A stretch of DNA of 64,000 bases, from assembly GCA_038233215.1 (NCBI GenBank), contig JBBSML010000001.1, positions 1 through 64,000 on the forward strand. Direction: 5' to 3'. Below, in pieces: positions 16,972 through 25,576 of the stretch; position 1 is the first letter of the stretch, and each line of letters starts with the position of its first letter. Under the pieces are notes generated by a model that was not told the DNA's origin, made no database searches, and was given only the letters and a program-made list of their open reading frames with translations. The DNA comes from JACDBZ01 sp038233215 (GTDB lineage Bacteria > Chloroflexota > Limnocylindria > QHBO01). Position numbers and translations under genes: made by a program.

Positions 16972-17412
16972 CTACGACTCGGGCTGGTACACGATGCGGA
17001 GTGTCTTCGTGGTGGCCTGGTCGTCACCGATGCGGAAGACCAGGTCATTGTCGCCCTCCTCGAGGTCGACCGTCAGCACCCAGTCGCCCTGGTCGTCGGC
17101 ACTCGTCCGTCGATCCGCGAAGAACGGGAGATCCTGGATGATCTCGGCGCCGCCCGGAGCGGTCCCGACCACCTGGACCGATGCATTCCGCACGACGTCC
17201 CCGTCGTCGGGCGAGGTGATGATGAGAATCGGCGCAGGCGTGGGTGTCGGCGTGGGTGTCGGCGTGGGCACGGGGGTGGGAGTCGGCTCGCTGCCAAGGC
17301 ATCCAGTCAAGGATCCCGCCACGACGAGGCCGAGAATCCCGGCGCAGACAATGCTTTCGGCACGCGGCCATCGTCGTCCAGCGTTCAGGCCTCGCGCCAT
17401 CGACCTCTGCAT
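16972..17412 (-). CDS. Lipoprotein with Thr-Pro linker and Ig-like domain
   Basis: 146 residues. The ATG has GGGAGG 7 nt upstream. A signal peptide with lipobox LTGC (Cys near residue 37) is followed by a Thr-Pro repeat linker of about 20 residues, encoded by a short repetitive DNA stretch (about 17237-17290), then an Ig-like beta-sandwich with ITSPDDGDVV...VQVVGTAPGG, similar to the glucodextranase-B-like domains of cell-surface proteins. It is probably anchored on the outer face of the membrane. Binding partner unknown. Convergent with the SDR gene. Confidence 0.75.
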   Translation of the reverse strand: MQRSMARGLNAGRRWPRAESIVCAGILGLVVAGSLTGCLGSEPTPTPVPTPTPTPTPTPAPILIITSPDDGDVVRNASVQVVGTAPGGAEIIQDLPFFADRRTSADDQGDWVLTVDLEEGDNDLVFRIGDDQATTKTLRIVYQPES

Positions 17413-17497
17413 CGTTTGCCTCCCAGTCAGCTTCGCGGCCCGGCTCATGACCCGCGCGAGCGCGCAGGCTGGCGGCCACTGATTCGATGCGCCAAAC

Positions 17498-17866
17498 TCA
17501 GCCGGCGTACCTCTTGCCTGGCACACGCTCATTGATGGGCCAGATGGCCAACCAGCGACCGCCTCGTGGAGTCCGCAGGCCGTGCTCGACGTTCGGCGGG
17601 ATGAAGACCACATCTCCGGGCCCGAGATGAGCCACGCCCTCCGCCCCGTGTAGCTCCGCTTCGCCATCCACGATGAGGAACGCCTCGGGCTCGCCTGGGT
17701 GGACGCGGGTTGCCACGCTCTGTTCAGGTTCGGCGGTTACCTCGCCAAGGCTCCACCGACCGCCGGTTTCGGAAGCCGCGATCAGCCCCCGGCGCTTCGA
17801 TCCGGGACCCTCGCTGAAATTTCCGTCCTCGGGCCTAATGATGCGAATTCCGTCGAGCTCACGCAC
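17498..17866 (-). CDS. Small cupin-domain protein
   Basis: 122 residues. The GTG start is picked because GGAGGTGG lies just upstream; the frame is open further. The single cupin barrel shows motif 1 around RVHPGEPEAFLIVDGEAEL (His and Glu metal ligands) and motif 2 around GDVVFIPPNVEHGLR. Such proteins bind a metal and act as sugar isomerases, dioxygenases or sensors; nothing here narrows it. No evident operon partner. Confidence 0.8.
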   Translation of the reverse strand: MRELDGIRIIRPEDGNFSEGPGSKRRGLIAASETGGRWSLGEVTAEPEQSVATRVHPGEPEAFLIVDGEAELHGAEGVAHLGPGDVVFIPPNVEHGLRTPRGGRWLAIWPINERVPGKRYAG

Positions 17867-17949
17867 TGCGCCACCTCCATTACGGCAAGGCTGTGATCTT
17901 ATCGCTTCGAAGGAACGAATCAGGCGCACCCGACCCGCAACGGCTCATC

Positions 17950-18634
17950 AGCGGGGCGAACCCCACGGGCGATCGCCCCGGTCCACGAGGCAGCCCGATG
18001 GGACTACGACGAGAACCTGCGTTTCTTCGAGGGCGAGGTAGAGCCGTGCATCAACGGCCGGGCCATCGCGATCGGGGCGTACTTCGAGCAAGACATACGC
18101 GGGATCGTGGACCGTGTTCTGACCGAGCAGATGGCCGACGGTGGCTGGAACTGCGAGCAAGAGAACGGCTCGACCCGAGGCTCGTTCGACACGACGATCA
18201 ACGTCGTCGAGGGTCTGCTCGAATACGAGCGCTCGACCGGGGTGAACGGCGACGTTACAGCAGCCCGACAGCGCGCGGAGGAATACCTGCTGGAGCGGCG
18301 TCTGCTGCACCGCCTGTCCGACGGCGAGATCGCTCAGGACCGCTGGCTCAACATCGGGTTCCCGTACTCGTGGCCCTACGACGTCTTGCGGGTCCTCGAC
18401 TTCATGCGGCAGGCTCGGCCGGAGCCGGACGAGCGAATGACCGAGGCCCTCGACATCCTCGAGTCGAAGCGCGACGTGGACGGCCGATGGCCGCTCGACC
18501 ACGCGTACCACGACGCATCGCTTGTCGACTTCGGCGAGGCAGAGGGAAATCCGAGCCGATGGATCACGCTCCGATGCCTCCGCGTGCTGCGCTGGGCGAA
18601 CCGAGAAGAGCGGGCGCACGCCACATCGGCATGA
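17950..18634 (+). pseudogene. 5'-truncated prenyltransferase/squalene-cyclase-repeat protein
   Basis: An open frame reads WDYDENLRFFEGEVEPCING, then EQMADGGWNCEQENGSTRGS (a QW-like repeat: DGGW), and WPYDVLRVLDFM to a stop at 18632-18634. It resembles the C-terminal half or more of short bacterial squalene-cyclase-fold proteins. The frame is open from 17897 but contains no ATG/GTG start before the homologous region, and the usual N-terminal repeat is missing. An internal ATG at 18107 would skip conserved sequence. The remaining part is undamaged, so the loss is recent or the start is unorthodox. Confidence 0.6.
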
Positions 18635-18661
18635 TTGACGCGGTTCGGATCGCCTAAGTGT

Positions 18662-19051
18662 TCATGGTGCGAGCGCAACGACAAGACTGCTGACGAGCAT
18701 CACCAGTGCGACCGGCACCCAGATGCGTCGCTCGCCCGCACTGGGAGTGATCGCGTTGAGGATGGCGGCGATGACCGCGAGCGCAACGACGCCCCAGATC
18801 AGCCAACCAGCCGCGGCGGACCAGGCCGGTAGCAACAGGCCGGCCCGCGACAGGACGATCGCGACGGTGCCGGCAAGCACGACGGCCTGGACCAGTGCCG
18901 CAACTCGCATCCGAGGAGGGAATTTTCCGGGGAACGCGCCGCCCATGGCGTAGGAACCCCACGGAACGCCGAGCGCAAGCGCCATTTGGAAGCCGATGAC
19001 GCCCGCCGCGGCAATAGCGAACGCGATCGCCGCGGCGGCCGTGATGTTCAT
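18662..19051 (-). CDS. Four-helix membrane protein of unknown function
   Basis: 129 residues. Four hydrophobic segments (about 5-27, 50-70, 76-98, 110-128). The GVPWGSYAMGGAFPGKFPP segment between helices 1 and 2 is a conserved pattern of small uncharacterised membrane proteins in actinobacteria and Chloroflexota. Convergent with the squalene-cyclase-like remnant; the amidase lies behind it on the same strand. Confidence 0.75.
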   Translation of the reverse strand: MNITAAAAIAFAIAAAGVIGFQMALALGVPWGSYAMGGAFPGKFPPRMRVAALVQAVVLAGTVAIVLSRAGLLLPAWSAAAGWLIWGVVALAVIAAILNAITPSAGERRIWVPVALVMLVSSLVVALAP

Positions 19052-19084
19052 CGGCTCAGGATGCCACGGGGGGCCGATCGATGG

Positions 19085-20425
19085 TCAGGCGCGCGGCGGC
19101 CACGCGGGGCGTCGCCAGCCACCCAACGCATTCTCGATTCGGGCCGCTGCCGCCAGCGCGACGTGATCCTGCCAGGGACCAGCCACAACCTGGACCCCGA
19201 CTGGCAGTGCGCCCGACGACCCCGCGGGCACGACCGCACAGGGCCACCCCGTGAGGTTATAGGGCGTGGTGTACCGCCACGAGATGGGCGCACCTGGAGC
19301 GACCGCGGGATGGGGCGCCACGGGACTCAAGATCAGGTCGCAGGTCTCCAGAAACTCGAGCATGGCGGACCGATAGCGATCCCAAGCGCGCAAGATGCGG
19401 TAGACCTCGGAAGCGGATGTGGCCTCCCCATACGAATCCCACACCCGCTCGGTCAGCTCGTGACCGCCCTCCGGCGGAGCGCCCTCCGTGACGTTCGCGC
19501 CCGCCTCCATCAATGCACGCCCCGCCTCGCGGACGGCACGCTCGACATCGGGCTCCGGGGAGAATGGCCCGTCCTGAATGTGGAGCGTGATCCGCAGTCC
19601 GTTCAGCCCAACTCGCGTCGGATCGCCGAGAGGCACCGGTACCGCACCGCCGTCACGTCCATCTGGTCCTGCCAGGACGGCCAGCATCGCGACAAGGTCT
19701 TCCACCCTGCGCGCCATCGGACCGGGTTGGGTGCGGGGGTCGCTCATCGGTCCGAGGGACCCATCCTCATCGAGCACGCCGGTGACCGGGATGCGACCGG
19801 CGGTGGGCTTGAGGGTGGCGATGCCGCAGAAATGAGCCGGCATCCGCAGGCTGCCGCCCGAGTCGCTGCCCAGGCCGCAGGGAGACATGCCGGAAGCGAT
19901 CGCAGCCGCCTCGCCGCCGCTGCTTCCGGCCGGAGAGCGTCCCACGTCATATGGGTTATGCGTGCGCCCGTGAAGATCGCCCACGGTCTCACCGCCACTC
20001 CCACCCGGCGGGCAGTTGGTCTTGCCGATGAGGATGCCACCGGCTGCGCGCATGCGCCGCACGATGCTTGCATCGTTGCTTGGCTGCCTGCCGGCGAACT
20101 TCGTCATGCCGAGCGTGGTGGGCAGGTCGGCGGTTTCGATGATGTCCTTGACGGTGAACGGGACGCCATGGAACGGGCCAGCGAGCCGCCCCTCGCCCAG
20201 ATCGCGATCGCGCGCGGTCGCCTGTGCAATTGCGTCATCGGCCACGGCGACGATAGCGTTGATGATCGTGTTGCGCTCCGCTATCCGGTCGAGATGAGCC
20301 TGCATCACTTCGACGGCGGAGACGTGTCGATCACGGATGGTGCGAGCCAATTGCAGCGCGGAACGCTCAACAAGCTCGACTGTCGCACCGGTCATGAGCG
20401 CATCCGCGGTCAGCGGTGCTGCCAT
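19085..20425 (-). CDS. Amidase signature family hydrolase
   Basis: 446 residues. The catalytic Lys lies in PFTVKDIIET (about residue 93); AGSSGGEAAAIASG holds the cis-Ser and GSDSGGSLRMPA the Ser nucleophile. Length and motif spacing are normal for amidases that hydrolyse small amides or act as GatA-like enzymes; no GatB or GatC is present, so a free-standing amidase is likely. The ATG at 20425 overlaps the AhpD-like gene by 16 nt; another in-frame ATG at 20395 is possible. Confidence 0.88.
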   Translation of the reverse strand: MAAPLTADALMTGATVELVERSALQLARTIRDRHVSAVEVMQAHLDRIAERNTIINAIVAVADDAIAQATARDRDLGEGRLAGPFHGVPFTVKDIIETADLPTTLGMTKFAGRQPSNDASIVRRMRAAGGILIGKTNCPPGGSGGETVGDLHGRTHNPYDVGRSPAGSSGGEAAAIASGMSPCGLGSDSGGSLRMPAHFCGIATLKPTAGRIPVTGVLDEDGSLGPMSDPRTQPGPMARRVEDLVAMLAVLAGPDGRDGGAVPVPLGDPTRVGLNGLRITLHIQDGPFSPEPDVERAVREAGRALMEAGANVTEGAPPEGGHELTERVWDSYGEATSASEVYRILRAWDRYRSAMLEFLETCDLILSPVAPHPAVAPGAPISWRYTTPYNLTGWPCAVVPAGSSGALPVGVQVVAGPWQDHVALAAAARIENALGGWRRPAWPPRA

Positions 20426-21009
20426 TGATCGTCAGCGGTGTCAGCCGGTGCAAGGCCGAGGACGTCGCCGACGGTCGTGACGCCCAGGCCCAGGACGGTG
20501 CGGTTGGCGTAGGCGAAGTAGGCCGTCACCTGGTTGACCTCCAGGATCTCACCATCGTCCAGCCCGGCGGCGCGCATCGGCACAAGGTCCGCCTCGTCAA
20601 GCAACGAAGGCTCCAGCGTGAGCTGGCGTGCGTAGCCGAGCATTGCCCGTTCGCGTGGATCGAATGCGTCCAGGGCATCCCCGTCGAGGGAGGCGCGAAT
20701 GGCGAACGCGCGGTCGTCATCGGCGAGGAGGCGACGAAGACCCTCGAAGTGATGATCAACGCAGTAATCGCATCCATTCAACAGGCTGACATAGACGCCG
20801 ATCGTCTCGAGCAGCCATGTCGGCAGGCGGTTGCCGGAATGGTGCAGCACGTTCTTGTAGAGCGCCATGTGACCCTCGAGCGTGTGGGGCCGCAAGCTGT
20901 GCGCGGTCAGGATATTGTCGAGCGCACCATGCGGGCCCTTGATGCGGTCGTAGATCGTCCGCAACCGCCCGGTCGCCGAGTCATACGGGATGCGCTCGAT
21001 CCAGCTCAT
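20410..21009 (-). CDS. AhpD-like peroxidase-related protein, copy 2
   Basis: 199 residues. Same architecture and length as the copy at 9481-10080, with NGCDYCVDHH as the CxxC/His site and identical MSWIERI and NQVTAYFAYANRTV blocks; I estimate well over half of positions identical. It overlaps the amidase by 16 nt in the same geometry as copy 1 overlaps thrC. A duplication followed by partner exchange is likely. Function would be peroxide reduction, by family. Confidence 0.85.
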   Translation of the reverse strand: MSWIERIPYDSATGRLRTIYDRIKGPHGALDNILTAHSLRPHTLEGHMALYKNVLHHSGNRLPTWLLETIGVYVSLLNGCDYCVDHHFEGLRRLLADDDRAFAIRASLDGDALDAFDPRERAMLGYARQLTLEPSLLDEADLVPMRAAGLDDGEILEVNQVTAYFAYANRTVLGLGVTTVGDVLGLAPADTADDQWQHR

Positions 21010-21072
21010 CGACGGATGCTAGCCGATGCAGCAACGATGGCGATTTCAGCTGCGCGTTAGCATCCCACCCCC

Positions 21073-21747
21073 ATGGATTCACCGCCCCCGATCCGATTCG
21101 AGCTGCGTCGAGGCGCTGTCACCGCCATCCCGCTGGCCATCGCGGTCGGGCTGTTCGGTGTCTCGTTCGGCGTTCTGTCGGTCTCGACGGTGGGCATCGG
21201 TGCGCTGCCAGCGATCGTCATGAGCGCCGCGACCTTCGCCGGATCGGCGCAGTTCGCCGTGGCATCCGTCGTGGCTGGCGGTGGGCAGCCGATCGCCGCC
21301 ATCGCCGCGGCGCTGCTCCTCAATGCTCGCTACCTGCCAATCGGTGTGAGCGTCGCGCGCTTCATGCCCGGCGGGCGGCTGGGTCGATTCATCCAGGCGC
21401 AGCTGGTGGTCGACGAGTCATGGGCGATCGCCGCGGAGGGAGACGGTCGTTTCGACGCGCATCGGCTGATCGGCGCCGGGATCGTGCTCTGGCTGGCCTG
21501 GGTGGTCGGGACCGTGGTCGGGGTCGCCGGCGGCGAGGCGCTTGGAGATCCCGCGGCGCTCGGCCTGGATGCGGCGTTTCCGGCACTCTTCCTGGCGCTG
21601 CTCGTCCAGCAGCTCGCGAGCCGCCGGGCCGTGGTCGTCGCCGCGCTCGGAGCCACGATCGCCATCGCGCTCGTGCCGTTCGCGCCGCCCGGCGTCCCCA
21701 TCATCGCCGCCGCCGGCGCCGCGCTCATCGGGCTGGTGAAGCGGTGA
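21073..21747 (+). CDS. azlC: AzlC family amino-acid exporter, large subunit
   Basis: 224 residues with about 6 hydrophobic helices. The start FELRRGAVTAIPLAIAVGLF and FAGSAQFAVASVVAGGG are AzlC signature blocks. With AzlD it forms the branched-chain amino-acid (or related) efflux permease of the LIV-E family. The stop overlaps the azlD start. Divergent from the AhpD-like gene. Confidence 0.9.
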   Translation: MDSPPPIRFELRRGAVTAIPLAIAVGLFGVSFGVLSVSTVGIGALPAIVMSAATFAGSAQFAVASVVAGGGQPIAAIAAALLLNARYLPIGVSVARFMPGGRLGRFIQAQLVVDESWAIAAEGDGRFDAHRLIGAGIVLWLAWVVGTVVGVAGGEALGDPAALGLDAAFPALFLALLVQQLASRRAVVVAALGATIAIALVPFAPPGVPIIAAAGAALIGLVKR

Positions 21748-22058
21748 GCGATGCCTGGGTCATCGTCCTGGCCGTCGGCATCGGCACGATGGTCATCAAG
21801 GCCGCAGGGCCCGTCCTGCTGGGCGGACGACCCCTGCCGGAGCGCGTTCAGCACGTAGTTGCCCTGCTGGCACCGGCCCTGCTCGCTGCTCTGGTGGCCA
21901 CGGCCGCGCTGAGCACAGGCAATCAGCTCGTGCTCGACGCGCGCATGATCGGCCTTGGTGCGGCGGCACTGGCGATCCTGCTGCGGGCGCCGATCCTGGC
22001 CGTCGTGATCATCGGCGCGCTCTCGGCTGGCGTCGCGCGTCTGGTCGGGGTCGGCTGA
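21744..22058 (+). CDS. azlD: AzlD family amino-acid exporter, small subunit
   Basis: 104 residues, starting from the GTG in the GTGA overlap with azlC. Three to four helices; GTMVIKAAGPVLLGGRPLP is the AzlD signature. Partner of AzlC. Confidence 0.9.
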   Translation: MSDAWVIVLAVGIGTMVIKAAGPVLLGGRPLPERVQHVVALLAPALLAALVATAALSTGNQLVLDARMIGLGAAALAILLRAPILAVVIIGALSAGVARLVGVG

Positions 22059-22085
22059 CGCCTCGATCAATCGAGGCGGGAACGG

Positions 22086-22253
22086 TCAGGCGACCTGGAC
22101 GAGGCCGGCAAGGCTGGCACCGATGGCGGACCATCGATGACTGAACTCGGGCGACAGCGAGTAGACGATGTTCGTGCCCTGGCGCTCGCTGATCACGACC
22201 CCGGCGTCGCGCAGCACCTTGAGGTGATGGCTGATGGTCGGCTGGCCAGCGGG
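22086..22253 (-). pseudogene. ArsR-type regulator remnant
   Basis: The last 55 codons encode QPTISHHLKVLRDAGVV and SERQGTNIVYSLSP, i.e. the recognition helix and wing of an ArsR/SmtB winged helix, followed by a normal stop. The first two-thirds (dimerisation helix, metal-site Cys) cannot be found in any frame upstream; instead there is Arg/Ala-rich nonsense. It lies back to back with the Cys-rich peptide gene at 22373, as an ars/metal regulator would with its target. Confidence 0.6.
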
Positions 22254-22372
22254 CGGCACGCGCGCGGCGCCTGCAGAGCCTGGTCGCCACCTGTCGGCGG
22301 CGACTACTCGGGCTCCTGCCAATAGGCCAGACCCGCGAACCCTGCACGACCTGAACTGAAGGAGGTGAGGAC

Positions 22373-22438
22373 ATGAGGAAGAACGACGACTGCTGCGACG
22401 GCGGCTGCTGCGAGTCGACCGGCGGCGCCTGCTGCTGA
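22373..22438 (+). CDS. 21-residue Cys-rich peptide
   Basis: A very short frame starts with ATG after a perfect Shine-Dalgarno (AAGGAGGTG, 22358-22366, 6 nt spacing), among the strongest in the window. The peptide starts MRKNDDCC, has three CC pairs (six Cys in 21 residues) spaced by Asp/Gly/Ser, and ends in CC before TGA. Three vicinal Cys pairs suggest soft-metal or arsenite binding, like a minimal metallothionein. It sits upstream of the DUF47-PiT genes and divergent from an ArsR remnant. Function is inference; the reading frame and ribosome site are seen directly. Confidence 0.6.
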   Translation: MRKNDDCCDGGCCESTGGACC

Positions 22439-22623
22439 CCCATCGACGGGGGCCGGCCATCCACCCCCGGGTGATCGGCCCCTCCGTCGTCCATCCCCGA
22501 TTGTCCTGGACGTGACGTGGATCGCGCGGCGAAGGCTGACAAACGAGTACGCTTGCGCGTGGCGCCCACGAGCGATGGAGGGGCCATCCGCTCGGTGCGC
22601 CTTCACGGGGTCGCCACGCAGTC

Positions 22624-23241
22624 ATGCGCCTGCCATTCATTCCGCGCGAAGAGAAATTCTTCGAGCTGTTCGTCGACGATGCCAACAACGTTCTGGCCGG
22701 TGCGCGGCTGCTCGAGGAATTCTTCCGGTCGTACGATCAGCGCGAGCGCCTGGCGAGCCAGCTGCGCGACCTCGAGCGCAGGGGCGACGCCATGAGCCAC
22801 GACATCGGCCAGAAGCTCGAGCACACCTTCGTCACGCCCTTCGACCGCGAGGACATCCACCAGCTGATCAGCCGCCTTGACGACGTACTCGACTTCATCG
22901 AAGAGGTCGCCGATACCTGCATCCTTTACAAGATCGACGCGCCGACCCAGACCGCGCATGACCAGACCGAGATCATCGTCAAGCAGTGCGAGGAGATCGT
23001 TCGCGCGCTCGAGAAACTGAAGGGCTTCAAGGAGATCGGAGTCCATTGGATCGAGATCCATCGGCTCGAGAATGATGGCGACCGGATTGCACGCAGGGCG
23101 ATCGCCGACCTGTTCACCAACGGGAACGACCCGGTCGAGATCATCAAGTGGAAGGATCTCTACTCGCTGCTCGAGGACAGCATCGACGCATGCGAGGACG
23201 TGGCAAACGTGATCGAGAGGATCGTCGTCAAGCATGCCTGA
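22624..23241 (+). CDS. DUF47 family PhoU-like protein (PiT accessory)
   Basis: 205 residues, mostly helical. PREEKFFELFVDDANNV, GDAMSHDIGQKL and TPFDREDIHQL are the hallmark blocks of the DUF47/YkaA family. These PhoU-fold proteins accompany PiT transporters and modulate phosphate uptake. The 3' end overlaps the PiT gene by 8 nt, so the two are translationally coupled. Confidence 0.93.
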   Translation: MRLPFIPREEKFFELFVDDANNVLAGARLLEEFFRSYDQRERLASQLRDLERRGDAMSHDIGQKLEHTFVTPFDREDIHQLISRLDDVLDFIEEVADTCILYKIDAPTQTAHDQTEIIVKQCEEIVRALEKLKGFKEIGVHWIEIHRLENDGDRIARRAIADLFTNGNDPVEIIKWKDLYSLLEDSIDACEDVANVIERIVVKHA

Positions 23242-24235
23242 GGGCTTTACCCTCGTCCTGCTGGCGGTCCTGGGACTCGCCGTCGCGTTTGATTACATCA
23301 ACGGCTTCCATGACACCGCGAACGCGATCGCCACGAGCGTCAGCACGCGGGCGCTGAAGCCGGGCTGGGCCATCGCCATGAGCGCGGTGGCGAATTTCGC
23401 GGGCGCGTTGACCGGCACCGCCGTGGCACGCACCGTCGGCGCCGGCCTCATCGACACGAACGTGGAGTCACAGTCGGTCATCGCGGCGGCGCTGGTGGGA
23501 GCGATCATCTGGAATCTGCTCACCTGGCGCCTGGGAATCCCGTCGTCGTCAAGCCACGCGCTCATCGGAGGGCTGCTTGGCGCCGCGCTCATCTCAGCCG
23601 GCTTCGGCTCATGGCAGGTCGACGGCATCGTCGGCAAGGTGCTGCTCCCGCTGGTCGGATCGCCGATCATCGGCTTCACGATCGGCCTGCTCCTGATGGT
23701 GCTCATCTTCAACGTGTTCCGGCGAGCTCACCCGGCGAAGCTCAACGGCGTTTTCCGGCGCCTCCAGGTCCTGTCGGCGGCCTGGATGGCCTTCAGCCAC
23801 GGCAGCAACGACGCGCAGAAGACGATGGGGATCATGACGCTCGCTCTCGTGACCGCCGGCGTGATCCCCGAATTCCGCATCCCACTGTGGGTGATCCTGA
23901 TTGCTGCAACCGCGATCAGCCTGGGCACGGCTGCCGGCGGCTGGCGGATCATCAAGACCATGGGCAGCAAGGTGGTGAAGCTGGATCCGGTTCACGGCTT
24001 CGCGGCGGAGACGACCGCGGCGACCGTCATCTTCACCGCGTCGCAATTCGGCATGCCGGTCAGCACCACGCACGTGATCAGTTCGGCCATCATCGGTGTC
24101 GGCTCGTCGGACCGGTTCAAGTCGGTACGGTGGAGCGTGGCTCGCAGCATCGTCACGGCGTGGGTCCTGACACTCCCCGCCTCCGGCGCCGCCGCCGCCA
24201 TCGCCTACCTCATCCTCAGCCCAATCCTCGGCTAG
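23234..24235 (+). CDS. pit: PiT family low-affinity phosphate transporter
   Basis: 333 residues with about 9-10 helices. The two inverted-repeat signature motifs are visible: FDYINGFHDTANAIAT near the N-terminus and FSHGSNDAQKTMGI near residue 190, plus GIPSSSSHALIGG and MPVSTTHVISSAI. It imports metal-phosphate complexes with H+ or Na+, and may also carry arsenate. Coupled to DUF47. Confidence 0.95.
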   Translation: MPEGFTLVLLAVLGLAVAFDYINGFHDTANAIATSVSTRALKPGWAIAMSAVANFAGALTGTAVARTVGAGLIDTNVESQSVIAAALVGAIIWNLLTWRLGIPSSSSHALIGGLLGAALISAGFGSWQVDGIVGKVLLPLVGSPIIGFTIGLLLMVLIFNVFRRAHPAKLNGVFRRLQVLSAAWMAFSHGSNDAQKTMGIMTLALVTAGVIPEFRIPLWVILIAATAISLGTAAGGWRIIKTMGSKVVKLDPVHGFAAETTAATVIFTASQFGMPVSTTHVISSAIIGVGSSDRFKSVRWSVARSIVTAWVLTLPASGAAAAIAYLILSPILG

Positions 24236-24389
24236 CCACGCCCAACACGCCCACAGATGAAGCACTCCGGCGCAGAAGAGACCCCTCGGGTGCATCCGGA
24301 CCCGATCAATCGGGCAATGCACAGCGCGGGCGCCGTTCACGTGCTGCAGTACTCGATAGACCGGCGATCTCGCTGCGTCTGGGACAATC

Positions 24390-25538
24390 GTGGAGATGGA
24401 AGACCGTCCTGCACGGGGAGACAGACTGCGTGAGTTGATCGTGGTCTTCGGTACGCTCGGGTTCATCGGATTCGGGGGACCGGCCGCGCATATCGCGCTC
24501 ATGCGGCGGGAGGTGGTCGAACGCCGGCGATGGCTGACCGACACGCAGTTGGTTGATCTCATCGGCATCACCAACCTGATTCCCGGTCCGAACTCGACCG
24601 AGATGGCGATGCACGTCGGCCGCCTGCGCGCGGGTGGAATCGGTCTCGTCGTCGCCGGACTCGCGTTCATCCTGCCGGCCGCCGCGATCGTGCTGGCGCT
24701 GGCATGGATCTACGTCATGTTCGGCGAGACCCCAACCGGTGCCGCGCTGCTGTACGGGATCAAGCCGGTCATCGTCGCGATCGTGGCTGTGGCGCTCGTC
24801 GCTTTCGCGCGCACGGCGCTCCCCGGACCGCTGCGAATTGCCGTGGCCATCGGGGTTGGCTCCCTCTGGTTGATCGGCGCGAACGAGCTCGTCCTGCTGG
24901 TCGCGGGCGCCCTGATCGTGGTCTTGGCTCGGCTGGGCACTCGCCATCCGTGGACCGCGATGGGTCTCACACTGCCGATCGCCGGGACAACAGCGGCGGC
25001 CTCAGTGAACCTGCTGACGCTTGGCGCGGTTTTCCTCAAGGCCGGCGCGCTGCTCTACGGATCCGGCTACGTGCTCCTCGCCTTTTTGCGTGGGGATCTC
25101 GTGGAACGGCTCGGATGGCTGACCGATGCGCAGCTGCTGGATGCCGTCGCGATCGGCCAGGTGACACCAGGCCCGCTCTTCACGACCGCCACGTTCATCG
25201 GTTACCTGTTGGCGGGAATCCCGGGCGCATTGGTGGCAACCACGGCGATCTTCCTGCCCGCATTCGTGTTCGTGGCCATCATCGGCCCATTCGCCGATCG
25301 GGTTCGGGATCGTCCGCTCACCGCCGCCTTGCTGGACGGTGTCAATGCGGCGGCCATCGGCCTCGTGGCTGCCGTCTCGGTCCAGCTCGGCGCATCGGCG
25401 ATCAGAGACCCGCTGACGGTCGCCCTTGGACTGGGCAGCCTGGCGGTCCTGGCCTGGGGGCGCGTTCCATCAATCCTGCTGGTTGCGTTCGGTGGGATGG
25501 CCGGACTGGGAGCCTCGGCGCTCGGCATCGGCCCTTAA
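24390..25538 (+). CDS. chrA: ChrA-type chromate transporter, two-domain form
   Basis: 382 residues, two homologous CHR halves. FGTLGFIGFGGPAAHIALM and LIGITNLIPGPNSTEMAM mark the first, and FLKAGALLYGSGYVL with VAIGQVTPGPLFTTATFIGYL the second. ChrA exports chromate with the proton gradient or in some bacteria serves other oxyanions. The position between PiT and pst genes suggests oxyanion handling, though no shared promoter is evident. The ATG has GTGGAG a few nt upstream. Confidence 0.93.
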   Translation: MEMEDRPARGDRLRELIVVFGTLGFIGFGGPAAHIALMRREVVERRRWLTDTQLVDLIGITNLIPGPNSTEMAMHVGRLRAGGIGLVVAGLAFILPAAAIVLALAWIYVMFGETPTGAALLYGIKPVIVAIVAVALVAFARTALPGPLRIAVAIGVGSLWLIGANELVLLVAGALIVVLARLGTRHPWTAMGLTLPIAGTTAAASVNLLTLGAVFLKAGALLYGSGYVLLAFLRGDLVERLGWLTDAQLLDAVAIGQVTPGPLFTTATFIGYLLAGIPGALVATTAIFLPAFVFVAIIGPFADRVRDRPLTAALLDGVNAAAIGLVAAVSVQLGASAIRDPLTVALGLGSLAVLAWGRVPSILLVAFGGMAGLGASALGIGP

Positions 25539-25545
25539 CGCACCG

Positions 25546-25576
25546 TTGACGATCCGATAAGCCGGCGTTAAACGCC
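25546..25576 (+). promoter_or_regulatory. Probable pstS promoter with a palindromic operator
   Basis: TTGACG (25546-25551) is followed 16 nt later by TTAAAC. The second box lies inside a perfect 13-nt palindrome GGCGTTAAACGCC (25564-25576). The palindrome is placed to let a dimeric regulator block or touch RNA polymerase about 75 nt before pstS. It is not an obvious enterobacterial Pho box. Confidence 0.4.

Noticed and set aside
17237..17290. GTGGGTGTCGGC-type repeats that look like a small satellite
   Set aside because: They encode the Thr-Pro linker of the lipoprotein at 16972-17412 and keep the frame.
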